DNA of 64,000 nucleotides from Nitrososphaerota archaeon. Its GTDB lineage: Archaea > Thermoproteota > Nitrososphaeria > Nitrososphaerales > Gagatemarchaeaceae. The position numbers and the translations under genes are program-made. Below the pieces are notes generated by a model that had not been told where the DNA came from, searched no databases, and saw only the letters and a list, made by a program, of their open reading frames with translations. Positions 33,872 to 42,253 of the stretch are shown here, piece by piece. The first letter of the stretch is position 1; each line of letters opens with the position of its first letter. The stretch lies in contig JAGWHB010000001.1 in NCBI GenBank assembly GCA_028867035.1, positions 372,001-436,000 of the forward strand. The letters run 5' to 3'.

Positions 33872-34963
33872 TTGGGCTGGAAACCCCCGAAAGGATATTG
33901 GTCTCTCGTCGAGATCGGAGTCCTCATCGACTTCGCCCTCTGGTTCGGGGTGCTAAGCCAGTTGAAAGTAATCGACTGGCAGTTGGGTCTCACGCTCGTG
34001 TATGTGGAAGTGCCAATTGGCGTGATAGTTAGCATCCTCGTCTCCTATCTTCTGCGAGAATCGGCTAAGCAGGCACAACTCGCCGTAGCCCAAGCGCAGG
34101 CCTTCGCGAAAGAGACCCAGAAACTACAGGACGAGCGGATTCGAATCGGCGAAGTCAAAGCACGCCTCTCAGAACACTATCAGGGTGTGCTCCATTCGAT
34201 GCAATTCTGGTTCGACGACCTTCAACCCTCCGTCCCGACTGGCTCAGCCTATGAGCCAAAACTCACCTATACGGTGGCAAGACTCGTCGCAGCCTATTGG
34301 TATTCCCCCCCACCCAAGACCGACCTCAGAAAGCTTGAGACCCGCACGTATGTTGAAGAGTCCGCGCCCGAAGTAGAAGCGCCTCTCCGAGGCGAAAATT
34401 GGAGCAAGTGGGTCGCTCTGAGGGAAAGAGCGAACGCACACTTGACGCGCGTTGGAGAGTTGTGGCAGAAAGTGGTTGACGACATAAGGTCTGAAACCTC
34501 AAGCCTCGGATTGAAAGAGTGGGACGGGACGCTAGCGCTCGGTAAGCCAGTAGACCACTATTGGCTTCACCGACTTTTCACCAGTTTGTGGCTCGACTAC
34601 GACTCCTTCCAAGGTCAGGGGACTCATCTCTGGGACGATGCGAATATCGTCCAAGGCGACGATGACTACAACAGGAAGAAGGTCTGGTTTTTCTACGATG
34701 GCGGAGTTCAGAGCACAAGCCGAGAGGCTCTTGAAGAATTGAAGATTTGGCTTCCCACCGAGGCAAACGCAATTGCTCCTGCACAGAAGGAGCTGAGAGA
34801 GGACGCTGACGGGATTGCTTTAGATTATGACTCTTTGCATCGAAGCTGGGGTAAGGTCGAAAGGGACTACCGAGGCAAGCGGGCGGAGAGATTGCTGGGC
34901 TCCTGCCCCACATGCGCTGATTGGCTCGCCGAACTTGACCGTCTAAAGACCTCAGGGACGTGA
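33872..34963 (+). CDS. Membrane-anchored coiled-coil protein, unknown function
   Basis: 363 residues from TTG. Two transmembrane helices (about 12-32 and 42-63) are followed by a cytoplasmic coiled coil (about 64-105, 'AQLAVAQAQAFAKETQKLQ'). A ~250-residue mostly helical domain comes next, rich in Trp and acidic residues, with a C-P-T-C pair near 347. Nothing diagnostic of an enzyme is visible. The architecture (short membrane hairpin plus large soluble domain) recurs among the HEPN-type neighbours. Confidence 0.6.
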   Translation: MGWKPPKGYWSLVEIGVLIDFALWFGVLSQLKVIDWQLGLTLVYVEVPIGVIVSILVSYLLRESAKQAQLAVAQAQAFAKETQKLQDERIRIGEVKARLSEHYQGVLHSMQFWFDDLQPSVPTGSAYEPKLTYTVARLVAAYWYSPPPKTDLRKLETRTYVEESAPEVEAPLRGENWSKWVALRERANAHLTRVGELWQKVVDDIRSETSSLGLKEWDGTLALGKPVDHYWLHRLFTSLWLDYDSFQGQGTHLWDDANIVQGDDDYNRKKVWFFYDGGVQSTSREALEELKIWLPTEANAIAPAQKELREDADGIALDYDSLHRSWGKVERDYRGKRAERLLGSCPTCADWLAELDRLKTSGT

Positions 34964-35133
34964 GAGGTATTCTCTCAGTATGTATCGGATTGTTTCCGGT
35001 ATTTAGTCAAGCGCCCTCTTCTTTCGCTCCAACTCCAAGCGCTTCTCAGCAGGACCCAGTTCCGCCAAATTCCAGTGTTGACGCAGATAGTTTCGCCGGA
35101 CCTCTCTCCCCGGATTTGCTCTCCAGACCATCC

Positions 35134-35316
35134 ATGGCTTATACGCGGGTCGCCAATCCGTTTCCCGATATGAACGCAGACAGGCTAGTAACTGAGGCAT
35201 ACCTGGCCAGGATGGCCGGCATCAACATCAACACCATGAGAAGGTATGTGAAGGCGCTCCGATCACTCGTCGATACTGATGTGTTCAGCGCCCAGGAGTT
35301 GGATCTCCATGAGTGA
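35134..35316 (+). CDS. Small HTH-like protein, first of an overlapping mini-operon
   Basis: 60 residues from ATG (the frame is open to 34960). 'DRLVTEAYLARMAGININTMRRYVKALRSLV' (in part) looks like a helix-turn-helix with the second helix 'INTMRRYVKAL', as in small excisionase-type proteins. Its stop overlaps the next mini-gene start (ATGAGTGA). Possible relic or accessory gene of a mobile element. Confidence 0.45.
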   Translation: MAYTRVANPFPDMNADRLVTEAYLARMAGININTMRRYVKALRSLVDTDVFSAQELDLHE

Positions 35317-35443
35317 CGAGCCTCGGGGTGACGACGAGTATGAGACCTGGATCACCCACGACCCAATCGGAGTGACCCATGTGATTCGCATCCGGAAAGG
35401 AACTCCCCCAAGGCAGGTGCGGTGTGTTGGCTGCGATGACTGA
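35309..35443 (+). CDS. Mini-protein with C-terminal CxxC
   Basis: 44 residues. Acidic N-terminus, a strand-like 'GVTHVIRIRKG', and an ending R-C-V-G-C-D-D. It overlaps its neighbours on both sides by a few bases, which supports translation as a unit. No family recognised. Confidence 0.4.
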   Translation: MSDEPRGDDEYETWITHDPIGVTHVIRIRKGTPPRQVRCVGCDD

Positions 35444-35579
35444 GGGAGCGGCCGGCTCGACAGATCCGCCAGGGTACGGTCCGCAGCCAGCTCGCTTTGG
35501 CCCCAGATGCGACATGTGCACATTCTTCTTGAAGTCTGACAGCCAGTGCAAGAAGTACGGTGTTCCCGTCAAGGTCTAG
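35436..35579 (+). CDS. Mini-protein with three Cys, DPPGYGP motif
   Basis: 47 residues. Pro-rich start D-P-P-G-Y-G-P-Q-P, then R-C-D-M-C-T-F-F and a later Q-C-K-K-Y, a pattern resembling a small metal-binding (high-potential iron-sulfur or zinc) motif. A decayed copy of the DPPGYGP segment lies near 42078-42100. It overlaps the previous mini-gene by 8 bases. Confidence 0.45.
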   Translation: MTEGAAGSTDPPGYGPQPARFGPRCDMCTFFLKSDSQCKKYGVPVKV

Positions 35580-35697
35580 TACTCTTGCGACACATGGGAA
35601 CGAAACCCCGACCTGCTGATAAGAGTGGTATAGCGCGGGGCCTTATGGATGACAGGTCTCGAATTTCTTCGTAGTCTGTCCCTGAGTGTCTCGGTTT

Positions 35698-37200
35698 CTA
35701 TGCCAGAAGCAAAAACATTGATGTGGGAATCATTGCGTAGCTCGAAGTGGTATCCATTTCATCTTTTGTAAGAAGAAGTCCCATACGAACGCCAGTCGCC
35801 TTCTGGAAATTGTAAATTCCATTCAAGTCGGTCTTCTTCGATATCTTGTTTTGGAATTTCAAATCAATGGGTAATTCCAAACGGTCACCGTCGTAGAGGA
35901 CGAAATCCAACTCGTTACTTCCGCCATATTTCCAATTGAAGACACAATTGGAATAATCAAAAGTCTGCTTCTTGGGACTCAAAAGAAAGGCCAGGCGGAT
36001 CAGATGGTCAGCTACGATTCCTTCAACAAGTGCCCCCTGATTAGTTGGGTTTTCGCTAAACTCTTCGCTTAGTTCAAATGAGGATTTTGAATTCACCCAT
36101 CCATTCATTACGTGTAAGAAGAAAGGGTCGTGAAAACGAATGCGCTTTTCCTGCTCAATCCTTGGAACCTTCTTCGCTTCACCAAATTGGTATGTGATGG
36201 TGAGAATGAACATGTCTCGCAAAGTTGTAATGTAATTGATTGCAGTGTTGACACTGCCGACGTCGGTATCCCTTTGCAGATTTCGCCAAGATACTGGCCA
36301 TAGTAGATTTGCAAGAATCCTTCCCCCAAGTTGCTTAACGAATGTTTCTTCCTTTCCTAGTAGGGTCAATTGACCGAGAATGCTATTCAGATATGTTGTG
36401 TAAATTCGTTCTTCGATGACTCCTTTCGTCCTGAATTCGTTGACTACCTTTGGTATTCCGCCAGTGAGCGTGTATTCATGCAAATGTTGGTTTAGTTCGC
36501 CGACATAGGAAAGTAGCGACTTTAGACGCTTGTCCAATTTCCCTTGCCTAAGTTTGGATAGCATCTCCAAACGTGGTGCATAACGCAAGAAGTCTGTGCC
36601 GAGAATCTCCCGAAGTTTGGGGTCTAAGACCTCAACATATTCTGCAAACTTCATCGGGAGTATAATCTTGTCTAGTGGATCGTTGGTCGTGCCTCTTCTG
36701 CCGGGAAGTCGCTCTGACGAGGCTTTGACGTCCATTGACTGGCTACCGGTCGCCACGACAGTGGTCTTGCGCAGCAGGCCGCTGTCCCAAAGCCATTTGA
36801 TTCCCCTTTGCCACTCTCTCACTGAAGTTATCTCGTCTAGAAAGAAGAAAGTGCGGGTCGGGTTCCTTTGCACTCTGGTTAGTGTCTGGTAACTTCTGAT
36901 GACATCGACGACGTCTTCCGGGGATTTCTCAAGGTCGAACGAATAATACATCACGTTCCAAGGAGATACTCCTCTCCGCAGGAAATCTCTGATTTGGAGT
37001 TTGATTAGGGTTGTCTTACCGACTTGTCTTGGCCCTCTTAGGGAATAAATAATATCTTCAGAATAGTTGAAAGTGTGTCTTATTCGTGGATCGTATTTCA
37101 GAGGAGATTTCTCCCACTGAACAATACTTTCGTCTTCCTCAATTTCGTCTTGAGATTTCCACCATGGATTTGCGATTCTTAGTTTTGCATTGACATTCAA
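35698..37200 (-). CDS. AAA_14/DUF4143-type ATPase with nuclease-like C-terminus
   Basis: 500 residues. Walker A GPRQVGKTT near residue 56, Walker B FFFLDEIT near 118, a sensor 'VVATGSQS' near 150, and a DUF4143-like region at ~300-450 with an 'ELDFVL ... LPIDLKF' segment resembling a PD-(D/E)XK fold (D, then D-x-K). These single-gene ATPases are common in archaea and spread horizontally; their role is unclear. The gene is clearly more AT-rich than the chromosome genes. It starts ~33 bases after a TATATAAAG element within a direct repeat. Confidence 0.85.
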   Translation of the reverse strand: MNVNAKLRIANPWWKSQDEIEEDESIVQWEKSPLKYDPRIRHTFNYSEDIIYSLRGPRQVGKTTLIKLQIRDFLRRGVSPWNVMYYSFDLEKSPEDVVDVIRSYQTLTRVQRNPTRTFFFLDEITSVREWQRGIKWLWDSGLLRKTTVVATGSQSMDVKASSERLPGRRGTTNDPLDKIILPMKFAEYVEVLDPKLREILGTDFLRYAPRLEMLSKLRQGKLDKRLKSLLSYVGELNQHLHEYTLTGGIPKVVNEFRTKGVIEERIYTTYLNSILGQLTLLGKEETFVKQLGGRILANLLWPVSWRNLQRDTDVGSVNTAINYITTLRDMFILTITYQFGEAKKVPRIEQEKRIRFHDPFFLHVMNGWVNSKSSFELSEEFSENPTNQGALVEGIVADHLIRLAFLLSPKKQTFDYSNCVFNWKYGGSNELDFVLYDGDRLELPIDLKFQNKISKKTDLNGIYNFQKATGVRMGLLLTKDEMDTTSSYAMIPTSMFLLLA

Positions 37201-37218
37201 TTATTTGCAATTCTGCAT

Positions 37219-37271
37219 TGAACGGTTCTTTATATATTCGGGTTGATTGTTGTGAACGGTTCTTTATATAT
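37219..37271. repeat. Two 19-bp direct repeats containing TATA elements
   Basis: TGAACGGTTCTTTATATAT occurs at 37219-37237 and again, identically, at 37253-37271, with starts 34 bases apart. On the minus strand the first copy supplies ATATATAAAG ~33 bases before the ATPase ATG (37200). The repeats may be tandem promoters or operators. Confidence 0.75.
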
Positions 37272-37388
37272 CAAAGTCAAACCGGGTGAACAACACTCCA
37301 ATCACACTTCAGCGCGTTTCTTCATATCTGTGGTACCTCATGAGTCATCTAGAGTTTCGCGAAAGAACTTGCTTTGGACTTTCTGTCG

Positions 37389-37844
37389 TCAGTGCGGAGC
37401 AATCTGGTCAGAAATCCGCATCATCGCTTGAACCATTGTCACATACAATAGAATGACAAACACAAGAAAGATAGCGATGTAGACCAATATGGCGCCCCAC
37501 ACCCCGATGTAACTGATTGACTGAATCGCGATTCCCACCGTGGCGTTTGATAGCGGAATTGTAAGCGCGAACACTATCAGGCCACTGAAAGCTGCTGACT
37601 GAGCACCCAGAGCCAACTTGACTTTGGCGGGAGGCCGGTGCGTCACTAATGTTGCGTATGCCAAGAGACTGAAGACCACGAAGAGCACGAAGAACGTTGC
37701 CAACCCCGTCTTCGCTTGGTCAACCAGCAGCCCTTGTAACAGAGAGATGACTATGCCCAGCAATCCCCCAAGAGTTGTTACGTACTCGACGAACTTGATT
37801 CTGGGGTCTTCCAGGATTTTAGCCGGAATGTCCGCGTGCTCCAT
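37389..37844 (-). CDS. Four-helix membrane protein
   Basis: 151 residues from the ATG at 37844; a longer frame to 37901 is possible but adds a polar Ser-rich tail. Transmembrane helices lie near 24-42, 48-68, 85-105 and 115-140. No family recognised. An ACTTATC TATA-like element lies ~30 bases upstream. Confidence 0.55.
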   Translation of the reverse strand: MEHADIPAKILEDPRIKFVEYVTTLGGLLGIVISLLQGLLVDQAKTGLATFFVLFVVFSLLAYATLVTHRPPAKVKLALGAQSAAFSGLIVFALTIPLSNATVGIAIQSISYIGVWGAILVYIAIFLVFVILLYVTMVQAMMRISDQIAPH

Positions 37845-37954
37845 GGAGGAGCTTTTCCTAACCGTCAAAGATAAGTGTGTGTTTCTACTAAAGCTGCTCA
37901 TTCATGGACCAAAGCTAGCTTGGCGAGGGAGGGCGGTCATACCTGCAGAAGTGG

Positions 37955-38425
37955 TCACGTTCCCCGTCTCTTAACGGTGATGATTCCTATTGCGAACACA
38001 GCAGACATGAGAACGAATGCGAGATAGAGAAAAAACTGCAGCTCGCCGGGGCCATAGGTGTAAGTCCACTCCTCCCAGACGTAGCCGATAACCGTCAGCA
38101 CAAGAACTATCGTCATGACGGAGCCCAAGAGGAAGTAAGCGTCCGCGTATTCCTTCCACCGTTGGGCAGATCTGTGAAATCGGGGAAGAATGTTCACTCC
38201 CAACGCGACAATCAGGAAAAGAAGATACACGGAGAATAGGAAGAGATCTATGTTGACGAGGCCGTGGATAATGGGTGTGAGCGGGCTGACGACGGGCCTC
38301 GCTATTGGGAGCACAGGCGCGTGTGCTTGCCTCAGTTGGAAATAGACGAGGATGCTGCCTACAACCCCGAGAGCAACTACGGTCTTTACCTCGTCCTCGG
38401 TGGAGGTAAACGATGAATTACTCAA
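37955..38425 (-). CDS. Four-helix membrane protein
   Basis: 156 residues from TTG, with helices near 16-30, 54-75, 100-120 and 128-148 and short basic loops. The N-terminus overlaps the divergent small gene at 38413 by 13 bases, so one of the two starts may be misplaced. No family recognised. Confidence 0.5.
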   Translation of the reverse strand: MSNSSFTSTEDEVKTVVALGVVGSILVYFQLRQAHAPVLPIARPVVSPLTPIIHGLVNIDLFLFSVYLLFLIVALGVNILPRFHRSAQRWKEYADAYFLLGSVMTIVLVLTVIGYVWEEWTYTYGPGELQFFLYLAFVLMSAVFAIGIITVKRRGT

Positions 38426-38562
38426 CTGGAGACTTGGCCACGGCAGGTCTTATCATGTTTGTCCTTGGGCTCGTCTTCGGCATGAGTTTGATGGCATTTT
38501 ATCCCCAGTTGGGTTGGACGCTTATTGGATGTTCCAGTTCCGCTTCTGACTATTACAAGTGA
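38413..38562 (+). CDS. Small single-helix membrane protein
   Basis: 49 residues from ATG, preceded by a strong ribosome-binding sequence GGAGGTAA at 38402-38409. One transmembrane helix (about 9-33, 'LATAGLIMFVLGLVFGMSLM' in part) and a short polar tail with one Cys. Too short for standard gene callers; function unknown. Confidence 0.45.
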   Translation: MNYSTGDLATAGLIMFVLGLVFGMSLMAFYPQLGWTLIGCSSSASDYYK

Positions 38563-38682
38563 AAATGCTTCGACAAGCTACAACCATAGGGCAAACTTTG
38601 AGTTAGGTCATTTCTGCGAGTACGTACGTGCCGTAACAATAGCGCGAACCTATGGACGACCGGCATGACGAGCCCAGATGCC

Positions 38683-39267
38683 TCACGATTTCGATTCTAA
38701 TTTTGTAATTAGTGACTTGCAAGTTGTTACTGCTTCTTCAAGCTCGTTCGTTTGAACTTCTCTCTGGTGAACGACTTTGTTCCTTGTCGCAAGTAACTTT
38801 CTGAGAGTTGTTATGTCATCCGGAGAAAGTATAGTCGATCGAGTAGCACGGTTGATTACTTCTATAGGATCTCGTGTCTGAATTTGTCCCGACCCAGCTA
38901 GCACTTCAACGAGTGCCACAAACGATTCAATGAATCTTAGTCGAGGGGCAACATCCGGCCCCTCCGATCTCACAACCATGACCCCGTTTTGAGAAGCAAC
39001 CTGTTCAGCCAGAGGTAAGATCTCACCACTCGACACTATTACTGGAGAGTATCCCTTCCCAAATGTACCGCTGTAATTGGAAGACGCCACCGATAGAACG
39101 TCAGGCACTCCAATTCGTCTAGTCTTGACCTCGATGGCAAATTTCTTGCCACCAGGCGTTTCAACGTAGAAGTCAACACCATAGTCTCTACCAGACGTCC
39201 GCCTAACTTTGTACCCTTGCTTCTCAAAAAAAGCCATGGTTTGAGCCTCTAGATCATGTTCGCTCAA
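38683..39267 (-). CDS. Mrr/PD-(D/E)XK-type nuclease fused to a HEPN-like domain
   Basis: 194 residues. Residues 1-95 form a restriction-endonuclease-like fold: 'EKQGYKVRRTSGRDYGVDF' in part with D32, then E46-V-K48 after a G-G-K-K turn, and 'SSGEILPLAEQVASQNGVMVV' in part as the closing strand. Residues ~115-190 are helical with R162-N-K-V-V-H167, the R-x4-H signature of HEPN RNases. It overlaps the upstream membrane-protein gene by 4 bases. Likely an anti-mobile-element effector; this function is inferred. Confidence 0.72.
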   Translation of the reverse strand: MSEHDLEAQTMAFFEKQGYKVRRTSGRDYGVDFYVETPGGKKFAIEVKTRRIGVPDVLSVASSNYSGTFGKGYSPVIVSSGEILPLAEQVASQNGVMVVRSEGPDVAPRLRFIESFVALVEVLAGSGQIQTRDPIEVINRATRSTILSPDDITTLRKLLATRNKVVHQREVQTNELEEAVTTCKSLITKLESKS

Positions 39268-39755
39268 ATTCTATTCCCCCTTTTCAGATAGGCGTACACC
39301 GCTACATAAACAAAGACGATCACTAATGATCCCAGAATCCCGATTGATGCGGCTGCCAATCCTGCTATGAACAAGATGACTCCTCCCGGATACAATGCAG
39401 AAACCAAAGATCCACTCCAGGAGGACTTTCCTGGGTCGTAGCCAAGGTTGTCTATGTCATACTTTTGCACCTGTGACAAACGCCGTAATGCGTCAGAGAA
39501 GTCGATTGAGCACTTTACCACATCAGAGTGATAACAATCAACCGAAAGCAAACCGCTAGTCTCTACTTTGATACAGACGAGAGATTCTTTTGGAAAGGCG
39601 TAGTACTGATCATAGTCGGGCAGGTTTGTCTGAGGGTAGTACTCCTGCAGCCTCATCTTGGCTTGCGCCGAATTGATGGGGTTCATCCATGATTGGCTTA
39701 GGGCTTGGAGAATCGTATTGGTGTTCAAACCAAGCGCCGATGTGAACCCTCCCAT
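39264..39755 (-). CDS. Membrane-anchored partner of the nuclease-HEPN protein
   Basis: 163 residues. The N-terminal ~110 residues are soluble with two Cys (CIK, DCYH); two adjacent transmembrane helices follow (about 118-137 and 140-158), ending in 'YAYLKRGNRI'. Its stop overlaps the nuclease start (ATGA), so the two are translated together. It could be a sensor or tether for the effector. No family recognised. Confidence 0.58.
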   Translation of the reverse strand: MGGFTSALGLNTNTILQALSQSWMNPINSAQAKMRLQEYYPQTNLPDYDQYYAFPKESLVCIKVETSGLLSVDCYHSDVVKCSIDFSDALRRLSQVQKYDIDNLGYDPGKSSWSGSLVSALYPGGVILFIAGLAAASIGILGSLVIVFVYVAVYAYLKRGNRI

Positions 39756-39819
39756 GGGAGCTGCGTGCCCTGTGCGAATTAAAAAGAGATGGAAAGCCCG
39801 TCATCAGGTGGGGATGTAA

Positions 39820-39831
39820 CCGAACGTTCGG
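39820..39831. repeat. Perfect 12-bp palindrome
   Basis: CCGAACGTTCGG lies 65 bases upstream of the 39755 start. Perfect twofold symmetry of this length suggests an operator for a dimeric regulator of the nuclease operon; the binding protein is unknown. Confidence 0.45.
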
Positions 39832-39885
39832 CCCGAAGACGACAGAAGCCCTCGCCAAAGCACCTGACGCTCATGTCAATTGACC

Positions 39886-39903
39886 TCACCTCTCAGGAGG
39901 TGA
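39886..39903. other. Hairpin TCACCTC-4-GAGGTGA
   Basis: A perfect 7-bp stem with a TCAG loop, followed by AATTAATT. It may be an operator or a structured element; its position between divergent genes makes a terminator role unlikely. Confidence 0.35.
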
Positions 39904-40040
39904 ATTAATTGGCACTGAAAGATAAAGGGTAGTGGATACATGGGAGATAGCAAATTATAGTGACAATGATTATCCCAGAGACCGGAAAAGTGTGATGGCG
40001 GCTGACACTCTTGAGACCTCGAATTCGGGCTGGTCCAATC

Positions 40041-40048
40041 CTATAAGG
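40041..40048 (+). promoter_or_regulatory. TATA element for the HEPN membrane gene
   Basis: CTATAAGG, ~30 bases before the TTG at 40074 and ~39 before the ATG at 40083. Confidence 0.45.
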
Positions 40049-40082
40049 CTGGCGCGAGCGCCCGTGGGGAGTCTTGGAAGGC

Positions 40083-41009
40083 ATGGATTACGAGTTCGCG
40101 GCTGTGGGGTTTTACTCGCGACATTACGAGGGAATATTCATCGTCTATGCGATTCCATCGGTGTTGGTCTGGTACCTCTATCTCAGAATCATTGACCAGC
40201 AATACTACTTCTGGCCAATCTTCGGGGTCAGCGTTCTCTTGTACCTCTACGTCAGGCGACGAATAAATCGGTATTGCTATCACCTGATTCAAAGTTACCC
40301 CGAGAATTCCTCATCAGTGGATTATGGGACGGGTTACACTGATGTTGATTTGCTGGATTCGTTTGACATCGAGGTTCTAACCAAGATAAACGAGATCAGA
40401 GAAGATAATGGTGACTACCTGAGATTGATTAATGTGACTTCCAGTCTAATAGACGCTCGTGATCTCTTTCGACGTCTTAGCAAACTCAAGAATCTGAACT
40501 TGGTCCGCGCTGTTCCCGCTCGGCTGGCATTGACGCCTAGTGGGCTCGAGAAGCTATCCGCTCCTCGTGTTATTCGAACTAGCAAGATACCCCCGCAAGT
40601 CGGGGCTATGCTTGCAAAGGCGAAGGCCGACTTTGCTCAGGGCAATTTCAACGGGACGGTAGATGATATCAACATGATGTTCGAATGGACCCTCCGAGAT
40701 GCCCTAACGCACAGGTTTGGGGATGCCTTGGGAGACAAGTGGAAGGCGCTGCAGAAGGCGGGGGCGATTAATCCTGATCTTCGTGTCGCCAACCTAGGAG
40801 CTCTTCTAAGAGCTTGTAGAGAATTAGCGGTTACAGAGGTCGCGTCAGTCACCTATAAGCTGGTTGACTCGTTTTGGGCGATAAGGAATCCTCAAAAACA
40901 TTCCGAGAGTCAGGGACAACAGGCCGTTAATACGTTTGAGGAACAGGTGAGGTCCGCCGAGAGCTCAATACAGATAGCAGAGGCCTTCCTCAGATATTGG
41001 TTCCGTTGA
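40083..41009 (+). CDS. Membrane-anchored protein with winged-helix and HEPN-like domains
   Basis: 308 residues from the ATG at 40083 (a TTG three codons earlier is possible). A membrane hairpin (about 17-34 and 42-57) is followed by a winged-helix-like region (about 90-165, 'DIEVLTKINEI ... LTPSGLEKLS'). A helical C-terminal domain (about 180-308) carries R268-N-P-Q-K-H273, the HEPN R-x4-H motif. It is followed after 30 bases by another HEPN-type gene on the same strand. Likely a conflict or stress RNase; target unknown. Confidence 0.6.
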   Translation: MDYEFAAVGFYSRHYEGIFIVYAIPSVLVWYLYLRIIDQQYYFWPIFGVSVLLYLYVRRRINRYCYHLIQSYPENSSSVDYGTGYTDVDLLDSFDIEVLTKINEIREDNGDYLRLINVTSSLIDARDLFRRLSKLKNLNLVRAVPARLALTPSGLEKLSAPRVIRTSKIPPQVGAMLAKAKADFAQGNFNGTVDDINMMFEWTLRDALTHRFGDALGDKWKALQKAGAINPDLRVANLGALLRACRELAVTEVASVTYKLVDSFWAIRNPQKHSESQGQQAVNTFEEQVRSAESSIQIAEAFLRYWFR

Positions 41010-41039
41010 CCAATCCTACGAGGAGTGTTCTGCCATGCC

Positions 41040-41954
41040 ATGCAGCTGAGAATTAATAGACGATACAGAGATGGCGAAGCGACTTACTTGGGCAGGGTCA
41101 GTAAGCTTCCGGTCAAGTCATTCCAGCACAGTATGAAACGTGCCGCAGCCCTGGCTCGGCTCGATGGGTACTTGGAAGACCTCGCTTCCGGACGTGTGGA
41201 TAAATTGCTTGGTGGGTTCGCTGAATTGCCAAACGAAATAATGAAGATTATTGGGATAGACGCCATTTTGATGGAGGAAATGAACGAAATGATAAAACGG
41301 GTGAAAGTCAGAGCAGAACCTTTGATTGCGAATCTTGACCAAGAACAGTTGAAGAAACGGGTCCAGGACAAGATTCTGCCTGATGTCAAACGATTGACTC
41401 AGGTTTTCGAAGATTTGGGCTTAGTGGCAGGAAGAACACTCCCTGAACAATCACTTATACTGGGAGTGAGTGCGTTTGAAATCTATCTCAAGGACATCAC
41501 TTCCGAGATGGTGGCAAAGAATCCCAGAATCGAGAAGAGATTCAGCAAGGAGATCAAGAGTGGATTCAATCTTTCGAGGCTTGAGGCATATAGGGATGAT
41601 GCGAGGAGAACCAAGGGCGAAATAGCCGCGGACGCAATCAAGTTGGAACCAAACAGGATTCGCCTCATTCTCAGGCGGTTATTTGATTGGGATGGGATCT
41701 TCGTTTCACGGGATATCGAGAGGAAATTCGTTAGGATTGTCGCCACCCGTAACTTGATAATACATAGAGCAGGGCTGGTCGATTCCAAGTACAAACGACT
41801 CACGGATTACAACGGGCGCGTCGGCCATTTGATTGTTGTCACTCGCAGATACTCTCTGGAGTCACTCTCTTGCCTTTCAGACCTAGTAAAACTGGCTGAG
41901 CTGAGACTTCATCCAAAGCAGAGACCGGTTCCTTTCAAAGCGCTCGGCGTATGA
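41040..41954 (+). CDS. HEPN-type protein (RN-x3-H)
   Basis: 304 residues from the ATG at 41040 (a GTG at 41025 and a GGAG sequence lie just upstream). The first ~130 residues are a charged coiled-coil-rich region; the rest is a helical HEPN-like domain with 'EQSLILGVSAFEIYLKDI' in part and the active-site motif R237-N-L-I-I-H242. The layout resembles MAE_28990/RiboL-PSP-type HEPN proteins, implicated in RNA cleavage during abortive infection. Second gene of a two-gene unit with the membrane HEPN protein. Confidence 0.65.
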   Translation: MQLRINRRYRDGEATYLGRVSKLPVKSFQHSMKRAAALARLDGYLEDLASGRVDKLLGGFAELPNEIMKIIGIDAILMEEMNEMIKRVKVRAEPLIANLDQEQLKKRVQDKILPDVKRLTQVFEDLGLVAGRTLPEQSLILGVSAFEIYLKDITSEMVAKNPRIEKRFSKEIKSGFNLSRLEAYRDDARRTKGEIAADAIKLEPNRIRLILRRLFDWDGIFVSRDIERKFVRIVATRNLIIHRAGLVDSKYKRLTDYNGRVGHLIVVTRRYSLESLSCLSDLVKLAELRLHPKQRPVPFKALGV

Positions 41955-42253
41955 GTCGTTCTGGATTGTCCTTCATTGTTGTTTAGCGACAACCTATGAA
42001 CCCGGAGCTGCATTTTGCATAAATGTCGGATATCGCCCTAACGTGTGAATGTATGTTGCTGCAAAAAGTCCGTGGCTTATGTGCAGATTACCGATCCGCC
42101 AGGCTACGGTCCCAAACCGGGACGGCTTTGGCCGATGTCGTCCAATGCCTTGCCAGGTCTCGAATGGCACAAGTAACAAGGTTTTCCTTGCTGGATTGCC
42201 ATCTTGGCCGGGCGCAGATCTTGACGAGACCGTACGGAAGGTTCGATTGAGAC
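41955..42253. other. Intergenic region with a decayed DPPGYGP-type mini-gene
   Basis: Near 42078-42100 the plus strand encodes D-P-P-G-Y-G-P-K-P-G-R, matching the mini-protein at 35436. The frame then shifts: the continuing F-G-R-C-R-P-M-P-C lies one frame over. No intact gene is supported here. Confidence 0.4.

Noticed and set aside
37219..37271. CRISPR-like direct repeats
   Set aside because: Only two copies with a 15-base spacer, containing TATA boxes and no cas genes nearby; a promoter or operator repeat is more likely. No CRISPR array was seen anywhere in the window.
39886..39903. Transcription terminator hairpin
   Set aside because: It lies between divergent genes, not after a stop codon, and lacks a T-run; reported only as a hairpin.
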